From Coprinus comatus (lineage: Eukaryota; Basidiomycota; Agaricomycetes; Agaricales; Agaricaceae), in assembly GCA_034638255.1 (NCBI GenBank), contig JAWPGT010000003.1:1302001-1366000 (forward strand): a stretch of 64,000 nt of DNA, given 5' to 3'. Shown piece by piece: positions 12,010-22,873 of the stretch. Position 1 is the first letter of the stretch; each line of letters starts with the position of its first letter. Below the pieces are notes generated by a model that was not told the DNA's origin, did no database searches, and worked only from the letters and a program-made list of their open reading frames with translations. Made by a program: the position numbers and the translations under genes.

Positions 12010-14311
12010 ATGTCCTCCACTCTCCGTTCCTTTGTGGACCTTCCTCGTCACTCATCGCTGCAAGACGACATGGCCGATCTAACACTCCCCCCGCTGTCCA
12101 ACTACCACCACCGTTATCACCAGTCCTATTCTCCTCCTCTGCCCTCATCTTCTCCCCCAAGGACTCCATACTCTACCAGGCAGTCGTACGATCACGCACA
12201 TATCCGCTCCAGTCCTCGCATGGCCGATTTTCAAAGTACCAGTGACTATTATGAAGATTCACGGGTCTTTTTACATCCTCCCCTCCCCAACAAACAATTT
12301 TTCCCAATTATTCCTCCTCATACTTCTCGAGCCCATTATGCTGGAAAAGGACGTACTTCGGACTTGAACGCGTCTGTTTTTTCCGATAATATTAGTGTCA
12401 ATTCTCGCTTTGGAAAAGGGCTCTCGCGCACAACCTCTTGCCGATCCACATCAACCAGCTCAGATTCCGAAGAACAAGGCGAGGAGACCGGGTTTTCCCT
12501 CAGCGACCTAGGAATACACATCATGAGTTTCCGTACATCAGAAGAGCGTGGTCGATGGAAAACGGACCCCATACCCTACCAGTCAAAATCCGCCTCTCTA
12601 TTCGAAAATCAGCTCCTGCCGCCGACTCGGCTAGTGATGTCCTTGTAACTTCACGGCCTGCATCAGAACCGGCGCTATCTAAATCTACTGCTGAATATTC
12701 CTATCTACCGAAGGAGACTAACAAGCAGGGTGATACTTGCATGCCCGAGGTAACATCCGTATCATCTCCGGTCACACTCCCATTCTTCCCCACTTCACCT
12801 ACGCTTGAATCAGTGGAGACTCTCCCACCTTTAACGAGCGACAGGGATAGTAGTATGGATGCAGACGAAATTCTGACCCCATCCTCTCCTCTTCCACCAT
12901 CTTCACCACCAATCTCACCGGCATTATCAGTCGCCCTTTTACCGGAAACTTCGGATGTCCCCCATTTCTCGGCTCCTTCATCACCTCTTGTCGCACCATC
13001 CTCGCCTCTTTCGCCAATCTCATCCGAAATCGGAGAAGAGGATGCGAGGGATATAGTTGTAGCAGTCGCTCTCACCCCTGTAGTCGATGAACAAGAACAG
13101 GATCTGGATTTAGATGAAAGTGACCCTACACCAGTACGTGCTTATGGTCGATCATTGAACTATCCAGACTCATACTTTCCTGTGTGCCAGAACCCAGGCC
13201 AAAGCCCAAGACCGCATGACCTGCTGGCACATCCTTCCGAATCCACTTCTATCAAACTCGATCTTCCCACATCAGAACCACAGGTGATCAAGCCATCTGT
13301 GCATGACCTAGTGTCAGAATCCACTTTTGAGGACGTCAGTAAGGCATCGCAGTTCGTCCCGACTCCTTTGACCACTTCCCACTCCATTCCTATCAGTCCA
13401 ATTGATGAAAGAGTATTTGCAAATAATACGGGAGAATCATCCTGTAACATCATCCCTAGCGATGATGTTCCGCAGCTCGTTGCTCCAAAGCAGCCTCGTG
13501 AAGCGAAGCTAGACACCATCAAGGAGAATATAGTACCTGTCAGCTCTTATTTGAAGGGCGCTCCTAAGAACATTGATAACGCCGCTACGAGCAAAAAATG
13601 CTTCAAGCGGAAGATGCAAGCCAGAACTAATGACGATGCACCTCGAAAACGCTCCAAGCCCTGCTACGACACTGACGCCTCCTCATCCAAGACTGTTGTT
13701 AAGAAACAGCGCAAGACTCGCAAAAAACAAACCCCTCTATCCGATGAAGAGACGGATTACTCGGGGTCTTCTCGAGCCTCATCAGTCACTCCCGAGCCGG
13801 CTTTTTCTGATGACCAGCATGATCGGAACGGAATTACTCTTGAAGATGCCGAAGTATGTGGAATGATAATTGAAGGAATGGCAACTTCCCGTGCCTCATC
13901 ATTGCCAATTTCACATATCTACCGCATTGTAATGCAAAATCGACCATCGTTGAAGGCGGAGCGGAGCGAGCAAGAATGGAATGTCGTCTTTGAACGTATA
14001 TTACAAAGTGGAATGTCCGACCGTGGAAGCGGAGTGTTTGGGAAGGTTGACAGTAGCTATAAGGTATGTGTTCTCATCAAGTCCCTGACAAACCATAAAC
14101 TTAGCGGATTGATCATCAGGATGATAACGACCATGGTATGGAAGCTCGATGGTTCTACGTTCCAGAACAGGATCGTGATCGAGAACGTGCGGCTCTAATT
14201 CGCAGTATGATGCCACGGCCAGGAAAACGGAGCGTGACAAAGAAGTATAAACAATATTATTATCAGCCATTGGACAAAATCTCTCGTTGGGATCCTGAAG
14301 ATGATCTATGA
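12010..14311 (+). CDS. Uncharacterised fungal protein with conserved C-terminal domain
   Basis: I do not recognise a named family. The first in-frame ATG is 12010 (MSSTLRSFVDLPRHS); codons upstream in the frame lack an ATG. The N-terminal three quarters is Ser/Pro-rich and probably disordered. An 80-base intron at 12533-12612 (gtacat...atcag) is inferred because the frame changes there; a second is at about 14064-14104 (gtatgt...cttag). A basic stretch with KKQRKTRKKQ near 13705 may be a nuclear signal. The C-terminal roughly 150 residues look folded and conserved: LEDAEVCGMIIEGMATSRASS, SHIYRIVMQNRPSLKAERSEQEW, FGKVDSSYKRIDHQDD, MEARWFYVPEQDRDRERAALIRSMMPRPGK, ending KISRWDPEDDL and stop 14309-14311. 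The helix-rich part followed by RWFYVPE could be a winged-helix fold, but this is a guess. Nuclear role is inference. Confidence 0.8.
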
Positions 14312-14407
14312 TTTTGATATGTGCACATTCGTTCTGGGACCGTTTCTTAACTTTCACTGTTCTTCATTCTTCAGGTTTCTTATATGTAACACCTCTTCAC
14401 CACTCCT

Positions 14408-15247
14408 ATGCTATCTTTATTAGTTCGTTTTATTTTGTCAGTTAGTTTTTTGATATTTGTTGCTTTATGCGTAAATATATACCACATGATGATGTTGGAT
14501 ATGACACAAAGAATTCTAGGCGTGTATTTTGGGATCTTATCAACATGCTTCTTTCACCACAACCACTACTACCTCCATATAATGCCAATCCGACATTGTA
14601 ACACTTGTCACTGTAACGAACAACAACCTGGACATGGACCTCAGGCTGTTAATCCATTATCAAGAAATCCAGCTGTAAATGCATCTACTACATCTACACA
14701 TGGACAAACACCTGCACCTGCACCTGCGCCAAATCCAATAACAAATGAATTCACACAAATGTTTAATGGGATTCAAGAATATTTTAGAGCGTTGTATACT
14801 CCTCCTCAGATTAGAGTTTCTAGATCTGGGTTTTGGTATAGTCAGTCTATGGCTTTTGGAAGAGGGAGTTTGGGAAAGTTGAGTTATGATGTATGTGGTT
14901 TTTTTTCTTTGCTTCGTTTTCTTCTTCTTCTTGGGATTCTACTGATTATTTATTTATTTTGGGTTACGTGGAATTGTTATATATATATATAGGAAGCGCA
15001 AGGGATGTTTAGAGAGATATTTGAGAATGGAGAAGAACGTAGTAATAACCAGAATCAGAATGAAAAACAACCTGGTGGTGGTGACGGCGGCGGGAGTGGT
15101 GGGATAGGTTCGAGGATGGAGATTCATGCTACTTTTTTGAGAGAACCGAAGGGTGGAGTTGAAGGGAGTATTGTACTTCATAAGAGTGCTTGGCCAGAGG
15201 TTTTGGAGAATGTGAAAGCTCTTCAGGTTGTTTTTAAAAAGGAGTGA
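14408..15247 (+). CDS. Unknown protein, possible N-terminal membrane segment
   Basis: I do not recognise it. The upstream ATG at 14408 gives a hydrophobic start (MLSLLVRFILSVSFLIFVAL) and then a His/Cys-rich stretch, but this N-terminus may be spurious; another start at 14551 is open in a different frame only as far as 14608. From about 14625 coding is convincing: QQPGHGPQAVNPL, an APAPAP linker, FTQMFNGIQEYFRALYTPPQIRVSRSGFWYSQSMAFGRGSLGKLSYD. An intron from 14891 to about 14992 (gtatgt...atatag) leads to EAQGMFREIFENGEE, a Gly-rich loop, RMEIHATFLREPKGGVEGSIVLHKSAWPEVLENVKALQVVFKKE and stop 15245-15247. It starts 97 bases after the preceding gene, on the same strand. Confidence 0.55.
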
Positions 15248-15361
15248 GGAGGAATTTGGAATTTGGAGGGTGGGGATATAGGGGCAAATTTTATATGTAA
15301 TCGAATTATCCAATTACTACTTAACTAACTGAAATTTATCGTATTTCTGTATAGATCCGAA

Positions 15362-16564
15362 CTACCATTCACTAGGACCTATCCAAACCATCTCCACATT
15401 CGCATCCACTTCAGTTTGACTCTCCAGTAATGGACCTAAATCATCTTTATACTCCCAAACAAATCTCTCAAATTTCCTAGCTTTAGCCAACTCAACCACA
15501 GCATCAACTATAGGATTCCTACCCATATCCCTAAATTCCATATTCTTCGTCCTAATTCCCAATTGTTTCAACAACGGTAACCTCTGAGATAGATATCTTG
15601 TCAATTTAATAAATTGAGAAGGACCAACACCATAATTATGAATTGACAAAACTCGAAGAGTTTTATCCAATACATCCAAAGTCGAATTTTCCAACTCTCC
15701 TTCAAGCGTTCCATAATAAAGAGTCAAAGATTCAAGTTTCGTCATTGCCGAAATAAATGACGAAATACCCAACGCAGCCATCGTATTATTCCAATGTAAA
15801 ATCCGAAGTTCAGGAAACCTAAATGTAACAAAAATGGTATTCCAAAATGTATCAGGACATCTCCAAATTAAAGTATGAAGATTTTTGAGAATAGTGTTGG
15901 TGATGATGAGTTTTGTTTGGATTTCTGTTAATGACCATTGTGAAGGTGCAACTGCGAGACAAGAAAAGAAGGTTAAGGATGGACAATTTATAACAAGTTG
16001 GAATGCGTGATCGACTGGATAATGATCCAAATCTAAATGAGTTATGGATGACCAAGGTAATGGTGCTAGTGTTGAGAAATCCAATTCGAAAGGTATTATG
16101 GTTATGTCGGTTTTGAGTGGACCTGGAGGTAATAGTGATCTTGTTGCGTGAAATCTTTCGAATGCTTTGAATTTTAAATCGGAAAGTGTACCGGATAATA
16201 GATTTGAACCAATTTCATTCCATGTATGAGTTGGAGGACAAAGTGTCCATATTCCGATTTTAGTTATTCGTTTAATGTATTTGTTGAAAATGAGAGTGAA
16301 GGTGTGGAAATTTGTGATTTTTTGAAGTTGGATGTTAATGCTGAGTGGAAGTGGATGGGCGTTTTGGAAACAGAAGTCGATGTATTCGGTTTGTTGACCT
16401 TGAAAGTCGAGGTATGTCCATAAGTTTGGAGATGAGAGGATTAATTCTCGCCAGACAGAGCAGACACGACAGAATTTCATCAATTGCAGATGATCTCTTG
16501 CCCCCTCCGTACCCTCATAAACGACTTGTTCGAGGATATCAAGCGGTAAGGATGGTAAAACCAT
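15362..16564 (-). CDS. F-box protein with leucine-rich-like C-terminal region
   Basis: Intronless 400-residue protein starting at ATG 16564-16562. The N-terminus is F-box-like: LPSLPLDILEQVVYEG, FCRVCSVWRELILSSPNLWTYLDF; it would bind Skp1 in an SCF ubiquitin ligase. The rest has irregular leucine-rich strands (SSITHLDLDHYPVDHAFQLVINCPSLTFF, FPELRILHWNNTMAALG, MTKLESLTLYYGTLEG) that would recruit substrates. It faces the preceding gene tail to tail with a 114-base spacer. Large F-box families of this type are common in agaricomycetes. The substrate is unknown. Confidence 0.82.
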   Translation of the reverse strand: MVLPSLPLDILEQVVYEGTEGARDHLQLMKFCRVCSVWRELILSSPNLWTYLDFQGQQTEYIDFCFQNAHPLPLSINIQLQKITNFHTFTLIFNKYIKRITKIGIWTLCPPTHTWNEIGSNLLSGTLSDLKFKAFERFHATRSLLPPGPLKTDITIIPFELDFSTLAPLPWSSITHLDLDHYPVDHAFQLVINCPSLTFFSCLAVAPSQWSLTEIQTKLIITNTILKNLHTLIWRCPDTFWNTIFVTFRFPELRILHWNNTMAALGISSFISAMTKLESLTLYYGTLEGELENSTLDVLDKTLRVLSIHNYGVGPSQFIKLTRYLSQRLPLLKQLGIRTKNMEFRDMGRNPIVDAVVELAKARKFERFVWEYKDDLGPLLESQTEVDANVEMVWIGPSEW

Positions 16565-17774
16565 CTAGTAAAGAGGGATATTAGTGAAGGGAGATTGAAT
16601 GAAGAGAACGATTATTTTGCTACTCACTGGTAGTATTTCGAAGAATCAGTTAATGAGAGATATGTAGGTTTACGTCGATGTCATGAACGGTACTTCGGGC
16701 ACTTTCATTCCTGGTACATGCGGACTAGATTTCAAATATAGTAATCCGATGATCTGACATGTGTACATGTGTACATTTAGGCGCGTGGTGCAGCGCTAAG
16801 TTGTAGTCAGGAATTACATCACGGATTATCTGTTGTATTTCTTCAAGAATAGGAGTTTGAACATGACCATGCCCATGTCTTGTTTCATGATACATACGTC
16901 ATTATATAAGTATATAATATGTCATTGTTCTTGTATTCTCACGTGGAGTCTTGGGCGAAATGTAGATCCCCGCATGTAAGTTGATACAAAAGGCGATAGA
17001 ACAGAATAAAAGCGGATATACCCAATGGTTGACCCGCGGTGATGTACCTACTGGATGATTATCCAGTGATTATCCGAATTATGCGGTCATGATACATGCA
17101 CAAGGTCGACACAAGGCAACAGAACCCTTTAGTGATACTATAAATAGTACAAGTCATGTTTCTCGGTAAGCCGTCGACCAATAGGGAGCCAATCCGCCTG
17201 AGTGCATTGCTATAAAAAAACTCTGTACTAAAATCAGCCAACCAAATTATCATTATCTCAAGACTTCGAGAACGAATTTGTGAGAAAAGAAACTTATCAA
17301 TACTGATCGAGATTGGTGGGGAAGAGAGGAAGATCAATCTCCTCTTCTAATTCCGAATCACCTCTATGACACACCATTGTCACCAGGAATGGATCAACTC
17401 GTTATCTATCCAACCGTGAGGGATCGTTACCCAATCGCATTTATTCGAATGCAGTCAAACTCGGGTGGAAGGAATCTACCAACTTGGAACAATCACAGTT
17501 GTGAATAAATCGTGCATCAGGAAATATTCCCATGCGTGGTTTTGACTTTTTAGAGATTCATGGAAATGCCTCTTCATCCTCGATTGACATACATGTACCG
17601 CGATAGCCTTGTAAGGTCATTTTAAAAACCGAAGAGATAGATACAAATGATAATTGTAATCTAAGAGAGTGCATAATTGATCTCATACACTGCCCAAGTA
17701 CCACTGGTGACCGCTTCTTGAACAAAAAGTTAAAAACCTAAAGCGTTTTTTCATGACCAATATTCATTCCATCT
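16565..17774. other. Intergenic region, nothing recognised
   Basis: About 1.2 kb. The short frames (for example 17059-17337 on the minus strand) show no family features. Contains a few short repeats of ACATGTGTACATG type near 16760. Nothing further is supported. Confidence 0.5.
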
Positions 17775-18181
17775 CTACAAATGAAACAAGAGGTAACCGT
17801 ACTCCGTAGGACCAATGAGATTGACTTCCACATCAACGCCTAATTGTTCTATTTCCTGTACCATAGATTCAAGTGCAATAAATGGATCATTGTAGTACGT
17901 TGCCGCTATCTTGATGTAACGCGACGGCGACCCCAAAATTTTCGAGTAGAACATAGGTTAAGTAACACACAAAATCATCATACACTTCCGAACCTGTTAC
18001 CACGACGATAGAAACAGTTTCCAGCAACGGAAATAGGAACAGGGGTGGTTTTTTTCGCATTGATCTTGGTGGTCTGAGGTACCGACATGAAGTCGGATTC
18101 AGATTCGCCGGGCTTCGAGCTGGCAGTGGAATCCACTGTTATGTGAGATAGGAAATGCCAGATGTGCGTATTTTCAGGGAC

Positions 18182-18847
18182 CGAAGCACGATTATAATCG
18201 GATGCAGGTGAAATCACCAGGTACACCGATTGGATTAGCTGGTGATTTCACCGCGTCCGATTAGTCTGCTAATAATCCAATTAATCGACCAAAGGATTAA
18301 TCCAATTATGGTTATACAAAATAATATATATGATATGTGATGGTAAGATGAAGGATTGAACTCACGACCTTGGGTAAGGTAAAACCATAAACTGAGAAGA
18401 AGGGCTAACCACTAAGCAACAAGACCTTATAATACTGGTGAATTATTAGGACCTATGTATGGTAATATCTGAGATTTGAGAAATACTGAACCCTAATATA
18501 CCAAGATTGACTCGACACAATAAATTTTCGTGGAGGAGTTCAGTATTTCTCAAATCTCAGATATTACCATACATAGGTCCTAATAATTCACCAGTATTAT
18601 AAGGTCTTGTTGCTTAGTGGTTAGCCCTTCTTCTCAGTTTATGGTTTTACCTTACCCAAGGTCGTGAGTTCAATCCTTCATCTTACCATCACATATCATA
18701 TATATTATTTTGTATAACCATAATTGGATTAATCCTTTGGTCGATTAATTGGATTATTAGCAGACTAATCGGACGCGGTGAAATCACCAGCTAATCCAAT
18801 CGGTGTACCTGGTGATTTCACCTGCATCCGATTATAATCGTGCTTCG
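18182..18847. mobile_element. Inverted duplication of a tRNA-derived SINE-like element (309-bp arms)
   Basis: Left arm 18182-18490 and right arm 18539-18847 are reverse complements with no mismatch or gap that I could find, separated by a 48-base spacer. In the right arm, + strand, TTGCTTAGTGG (about 18610-18620) resembles an RNA polymerase III A box and GAGTTCAATCC (18666-18676) a B box; the left arm carries the same pair on the minus strand. The tRNA-like part does not fold into a full cloverleaf, so it is not a tRNA gene. Each arm also has its own small hairpin near the outer end: GGTGAAATCACC and GGTGATTTCACC in opposite orientation about 20 bases apart, beside the palindrome GATTATAATC. 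No clear target-site duplication flanks it. Confidence 0.75.
18491..18538. other. 48-base spacer (predicted loop) between the two arms
   Basis: Unique sequence joining the arms. In any transcript crossing the locus it would form the loop of a 309-bp stem. It may be the remnant of sequence between two head-to-head insertions. Confidence 0.6.
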
Positions 18848-20131
18848 ACAAGTGGTATTTTGAATATGAATTAAATGTTGAATGTTCGGAATCAACGAAA
18901 AGAAATAGGAATAAATTTCCAAGGCATACTACAGTTCACTAAGATTTGGATCAGCTAAGTCAATGATATTGACCTTACTGAGTAACCCGTGAATCTGAGA
19001 TAGGTTGTTGAAAGATTTTCCAAGTTCGTCATCAAAGACTTTGCCCTAAGAGAGAAAAAACCATATCCGAAATCAGCTAAAACCATCTTCAGCTGTTTGG
19101 TTGCTGGAAGTTAGTCTCGATGAAAGGGGGTATCTCTCTCGTCAGCCATTTCACCCAGTCCATTCAACACTATACCTTCGGCATAGATTCCCAGAATAGA
19201 CCTTTGGAAAAGAGGATGACCTTGAAAGGTAGAAAATGGAAGGCAGGAAAACACTTGAAGGTATGTATTATCGGGATCATCACCTGTACAATGGATGTGA
19301 ATACTCGAAGCGACTTGCTGTCAATGTCAAAGTATTGGACTATCCGTAGGCAAGATGAAGATGACTCAGACAAAATTGTTGGAGATGACAACGAATCATA
19401 GGGCTCGGGGTGGTTGGTACATCATCAGGTTCAGTGGTGATAACGTCATACAAAGAAAGAACTTTGAGATTGGGAAGATTACCGATGATGGAATGCCATG
19501 TTTTCCAGGGAACTTTAATTTCCTCAGAGAACGAAGAGGCATGAAGCTCTACAAGAGTAGAGAATTGAGAGACCTGTGATGGGTCCGATACGAAACAACC
19601 ATGTAGGTGCAAGCTGAGAGCTTGGGCATACCTTGACTAGGAAAATGCTAGAGGTAGAATTGGTGGAGGAAAGGAAAGTGGAGATGGTTCTGATTCGGAG
19701 CCATCGGTATCAGAGTCCATGGATAAATATTCGCCGTTCCCAACATAGTTTCCAATATGGTTTTATATTTCATAGTGTCTGGGCTGAGTGCGTATTGTGA
19801 AAGTCTGTTGGTGTGTTGCATCTCGCGAAGCAGGTAAAGCAGGCCCGGATCAGGTACTGTGCTGGCCCACCAATTGGCATTTGACAAACCTTTTCCCGCC
19901 GTGTGATCTCTTAGGAGTTAGGACCAACTTTGTGTTGGTTAATTGGATAGAAAAATAGGGCATGTTGCAATTAACTACGGTTATAAATAAACTTGACTCA
20001 CCTTCAAACTTCAAGCTGAGGGGAGCACAAGTCACATCGAATGTCCTGGTATCTGTCAGGCCCCTCCTTCCCATCCCCCTCTCTGCGCATGTCGAAGCCA
20101 AACAGAGACAAGCTCTGCTGACGTAAATCAA

Positions 20132-20669
20132 CGAGGCTCCAAGCGCAGCGACACAAATATTTAAAATTTAGTCAGATCCGGAAATGTCCGAAGTGCGCAG
20201 CGAGGGCTGGGAAGGAGCCTGGGTATCTGTGAGGATCTATACAGAAGGTTACAAAGCGCAGCATTATTGATTGAGGTAAGATGTAGCAAGCGATGGAATA
20301 TTCTAGAACAAGGATATATTTAGGTTAGCGTGGCTTAGCATTATTGTCCGGATTTTTCTCGAGTTCAAGTTTCGTGAGTCATTGTAGAGTCGCGAAATGT
20401 GTAGAAGGCGCTGCATATATTCCCGAGAGAAACGGTGTGGGTAGGTACTGCCCGAGAGGGCAGATGGGCTGAAAATCACCTTTAGAGCGAGTCAGCGACA
20501 TGCGAGCTGAAGGTCACAGCAATTTAGTCACAGCCAGCGGAGTTTCAAATGGCACCGAGGCTCCAATGCGCCGCATTCATTAACATCTTGAACAGTAACC
20601 ATCATCAGCTCTTAAACAAATCACTCGCACTTCAACTTTCCATCGCACTTCGACAAACAAATCCTCCAC
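20132..20669. other. Divergent upstream region, nothing specific
   Basis: Lies between the decayed F-box-like gene (-) and the membrane protein gene (+). It presumably holds the promoter of the latter; several CAACTTTC/CACTTCGAC runs occur just before 20670. No gene or repeat is recognised. Confidence 0.5.
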
Positions 20670-21503
20670 ATGAAATTCGACTTCCTCGCAGCAGTAGTTG
20701 CAGGCGCCACTTTGAGTGAGTTTTGAACCAAACCCTGTGCCCTTGCGCAATCTCTTAATTGTTGTGTTCTTTGTAGTTCAAGTTGGCGCCAGCCCGCTGC
20801 GCGTGGTTGTCGTTACCGGTGGACAAGGAGTAGAGACTCCGCAACGTCTTCGTTTCGGGCATGCGCTGGCTGATAGCCCGGTTGCGAAGATGGTCAAACC
20901 TGCAATTACCGATTTCGAGATGCCTGCAGCCCGTCGACCTTGTGGTCAACGATTCAAAGACAAAGCTACGGAAATTTCCAACGCATTCCGTCATGCGCTT
21001 GGTTTCGCACCCCACGATAACGCACCCAAGCACAATGACGGAATGGTTCACATTATGCCCTTCATTGGAACCCCTGTATTCGATGCAAAAAATCCTAACA
21101 GTCCTGATCACCGTCGTCCTCACCACCGTTTCCATCATGACAAATATCATCGTTGGGGTTCTAATTTCTGGATGCGCATTCACAATGCGCTCATGGACCT
21201 TGGTCCTTGGGAGGGAAGAGCCATCGCATTCGTCCTCGGTGAGTCTTAACACTTCAAATGCCCCAATTTATTTCTGACAATGCAAATATAGGATGTGGTA
21301 TTGGTGTTCTCTTAAGGATGTTCTGGGTCTTGGGCGCTATAACTTACCGTTCTATTCGTGGAAATCGCGATGACGAGTATACTCTCTTCGCGGTTGAAGA
21401 ACATTACGTCGATGCCGAGAATATTGTTGTTCCGCCACCTTCCTACACCATTGTCGATGACAAGGAGCAGGTCAAGGTTAGGGATGATAATGCAGCCAAC
21501 TAG
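20670..21503 (+). CDS. Small single-pass membrane protein with cytosolic PPxY motif
   Basis: Unnamed protein of 239 residues built from three exons: 20670-20715, 20777-21238, 21292-21503. It begins with a hydrophobic leader (MKFDFLAAVVAGATL) that looks like a signal peptide. A His/Pro-rich probably lumenal part follows (HRRPHHRFHHDKYHRW). A membrane segment spans the last intron (AIAFVLG|CGIGVLLRMFWVLGAITY). The acidic tail reads NRDDEYTLFAVEEHYVDAENIVVPPPSYTIVDDKEQ. The PPSY in the tail fits the PPxY motif bound by WW domains of Nedd4/Rsp5 ubiquitin ligases, which suggests a ligase adaptor or a ligase-regulated membrane protein; this is inference. A long imperfect palindrome follows the stop codon. 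Confidence 0.85.
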
Positions 21504-21510
21504 GGTGTGC

Positions 21511-21654
21511 CAGATGCGCGAAGTGAATTTCTGCAAACATTTCGTTTCATTTATCCTTTAATGTAGTCGTAAAAGAATTTATCTTTAAATTCTTTTACGA
21601 CTACAAACACCATATATCATCAATATGTTTATACGAATTCACTTCGCACATCTG
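21511..21654 (+). repeat. Nested imperfect palindrome just after the stop codon
   Basis: Outer arms 21511-21530 and 21635-21654 match with about two differences; inner arms 21563-21581 and 21585-21604 match almost perfectly around a three-base loop. The part between them pairs weakly. It starts 8 bases after the TAG of the PPxY membrane protein, so its mRNA would carry a roughly 70-bp stem in the 3' UTR, or it may be a small foldback element. Confidence 0.7.
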
Positions 21655-22750
21655 ACAAGGCTCCAGAGATATTCCGTTACTTCCTTTTTGTCTCTTTTCT
21701 TGTTCTGAAACCTCTTGTCGTTCCTTATATGATGAATTTCCATCTTAGTTGAAATGTATATACAGAATCCGTTTATGTGTCGTTCTTTTGGTGTGATGGG
21801 AACTGGGTTGACTGATAAGTAATTTATAAATTTAAGACCTTCGTGGGCTTGTTCGGTATTGGTGGTATTGATATCAGGTACTGAAACTGAATAGAGGAGC
21901 TGTTTTACTTGATGACCATGGCCAAAAGGTAAGTAGTGTTTGATCGTGATTCATGTAAAGAATGGTTGATGGACCCCTATTTGGCGGAGAACACTACTCG
22001 TCTCGAAATTGAACCCCTTGGAGTTAGATTCGAGGCTTGTGGTTCATTGTCTTGGTGCTCGGCCGTGATTACCTCTAGACCTTTCTGTGATGTTTCAACA
22101 CTTGGACACCATGGTGACGCTTTCGAAAATTCATTGTACTTTGCTACTGCATACCCATAACAATAACAATAGTGACCATGAGGATCCTGGCAGGAATGAA
22201 GCTTTGATTGAGATTCGTATTCTAATTTTACAATAAGCTATGATGAATGGTAATTGATAATGATCATTGGAAAGATTATTATTATAATGAAGTACTCACA
22301 ATTGCTGCGGAATAATCACATCACATCACATTGTACAGAAGTGACTCAGAAAGTTGTTAGGAGTCCTAGTCAGGCCGAGTCAGGACCCAGGTTATTGTAT
22401 TGTTATTAATAGAGTGCTAGAAATTTTAACAGTAAAAGCAGTACAAAGTCACTTTGGGGAACTGATGCTCATGAAAAAATGACAGGATTCAGTGTGGTTG
22501 GGATGGTAAATGAGTCAATGACACTTCAGATTATTTTTGTTTTGATTCTCACAAGTTAGTAATCCTCCGATAGAATCATTAATCCTGGTTGGTAGATTGC
22601 TATTTTTATTTTATTTTGAATCGTAAGTATGAGCTGTTATTTGATCGACTTCAAATCACACCTGATAAATCGAGTTAATACAACATTATTACATAAAGGG
22701 TTAAACCTTTATACATCTACAACAACCGCCGTCAACCGTGGTAGCTAAAA

Positions 22751-22873
22751 GAAATTCCTGTAGAGACGGGTTCTAACAACCGAGAGGAAGGGATTTTTGC
22801 AGAGATGAACTCTGACAACAACATGTTTGTACTATAGGAGTAATTCCTGTAAAGAAAACGAATTCTGGCAACA
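22751..22873. repeat. Three degenerate direct repeats of about 30 bases
   Basis: Units at 22751-22780, 22791-22820 and about 22841-22873 share the pattern ATTCCTGTAGAGA followed by TTCT-ACAACA. Spacing is irregular (40 and 50 bases). Likely an old tandem repeat. Confidence 0.4.

Larger units (their letters stand above)
17775..20131 (-). pseudogene. Decayed F-box/LRR-like gene interrupted by an inverted-repeat element
   Basis: On the minus strand a gene of F-box/LRR type can be followed in pieces. One runs LSLKFEG, across an intron ending about 19895, to LSNANWWASTVPDPGLLYLLREMQHTNRLS and a LGTANIYPWTLIPMAPNQ block (19887-19650). Another is HLHGCFVSDPSQVSQFSTLVELHASSF, then KTWHSIIGNLPNLKVLSLYDV (19612-19430). 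The frame shifts near 19345 to VQYFDIDSKSLRVFTSIVQV. A further stop falls inside NIIDLADPNLSEL near 18928. After that comes the element at 18182-18847, and beyond it the C-terminal end IKIAATYYNDPF...EQLGVDVEVNLIGPTEYGYLLFHL with stop 17777-17775. At least one frameshift, one stop and the insertion make it very likely non-functional. The F-box class is inferred from LRR-like strands and similarity of style; the F-box motif itself is not clear. Confidence 0.5.

Noticed and set aside
18600..18690. tRNA gene in the inverted-repeat arm
   Set aside because: A and B box-like words are present, but acceptor and anticodon stems do not form, so it is tRNA-derived and not a tRNA gene.
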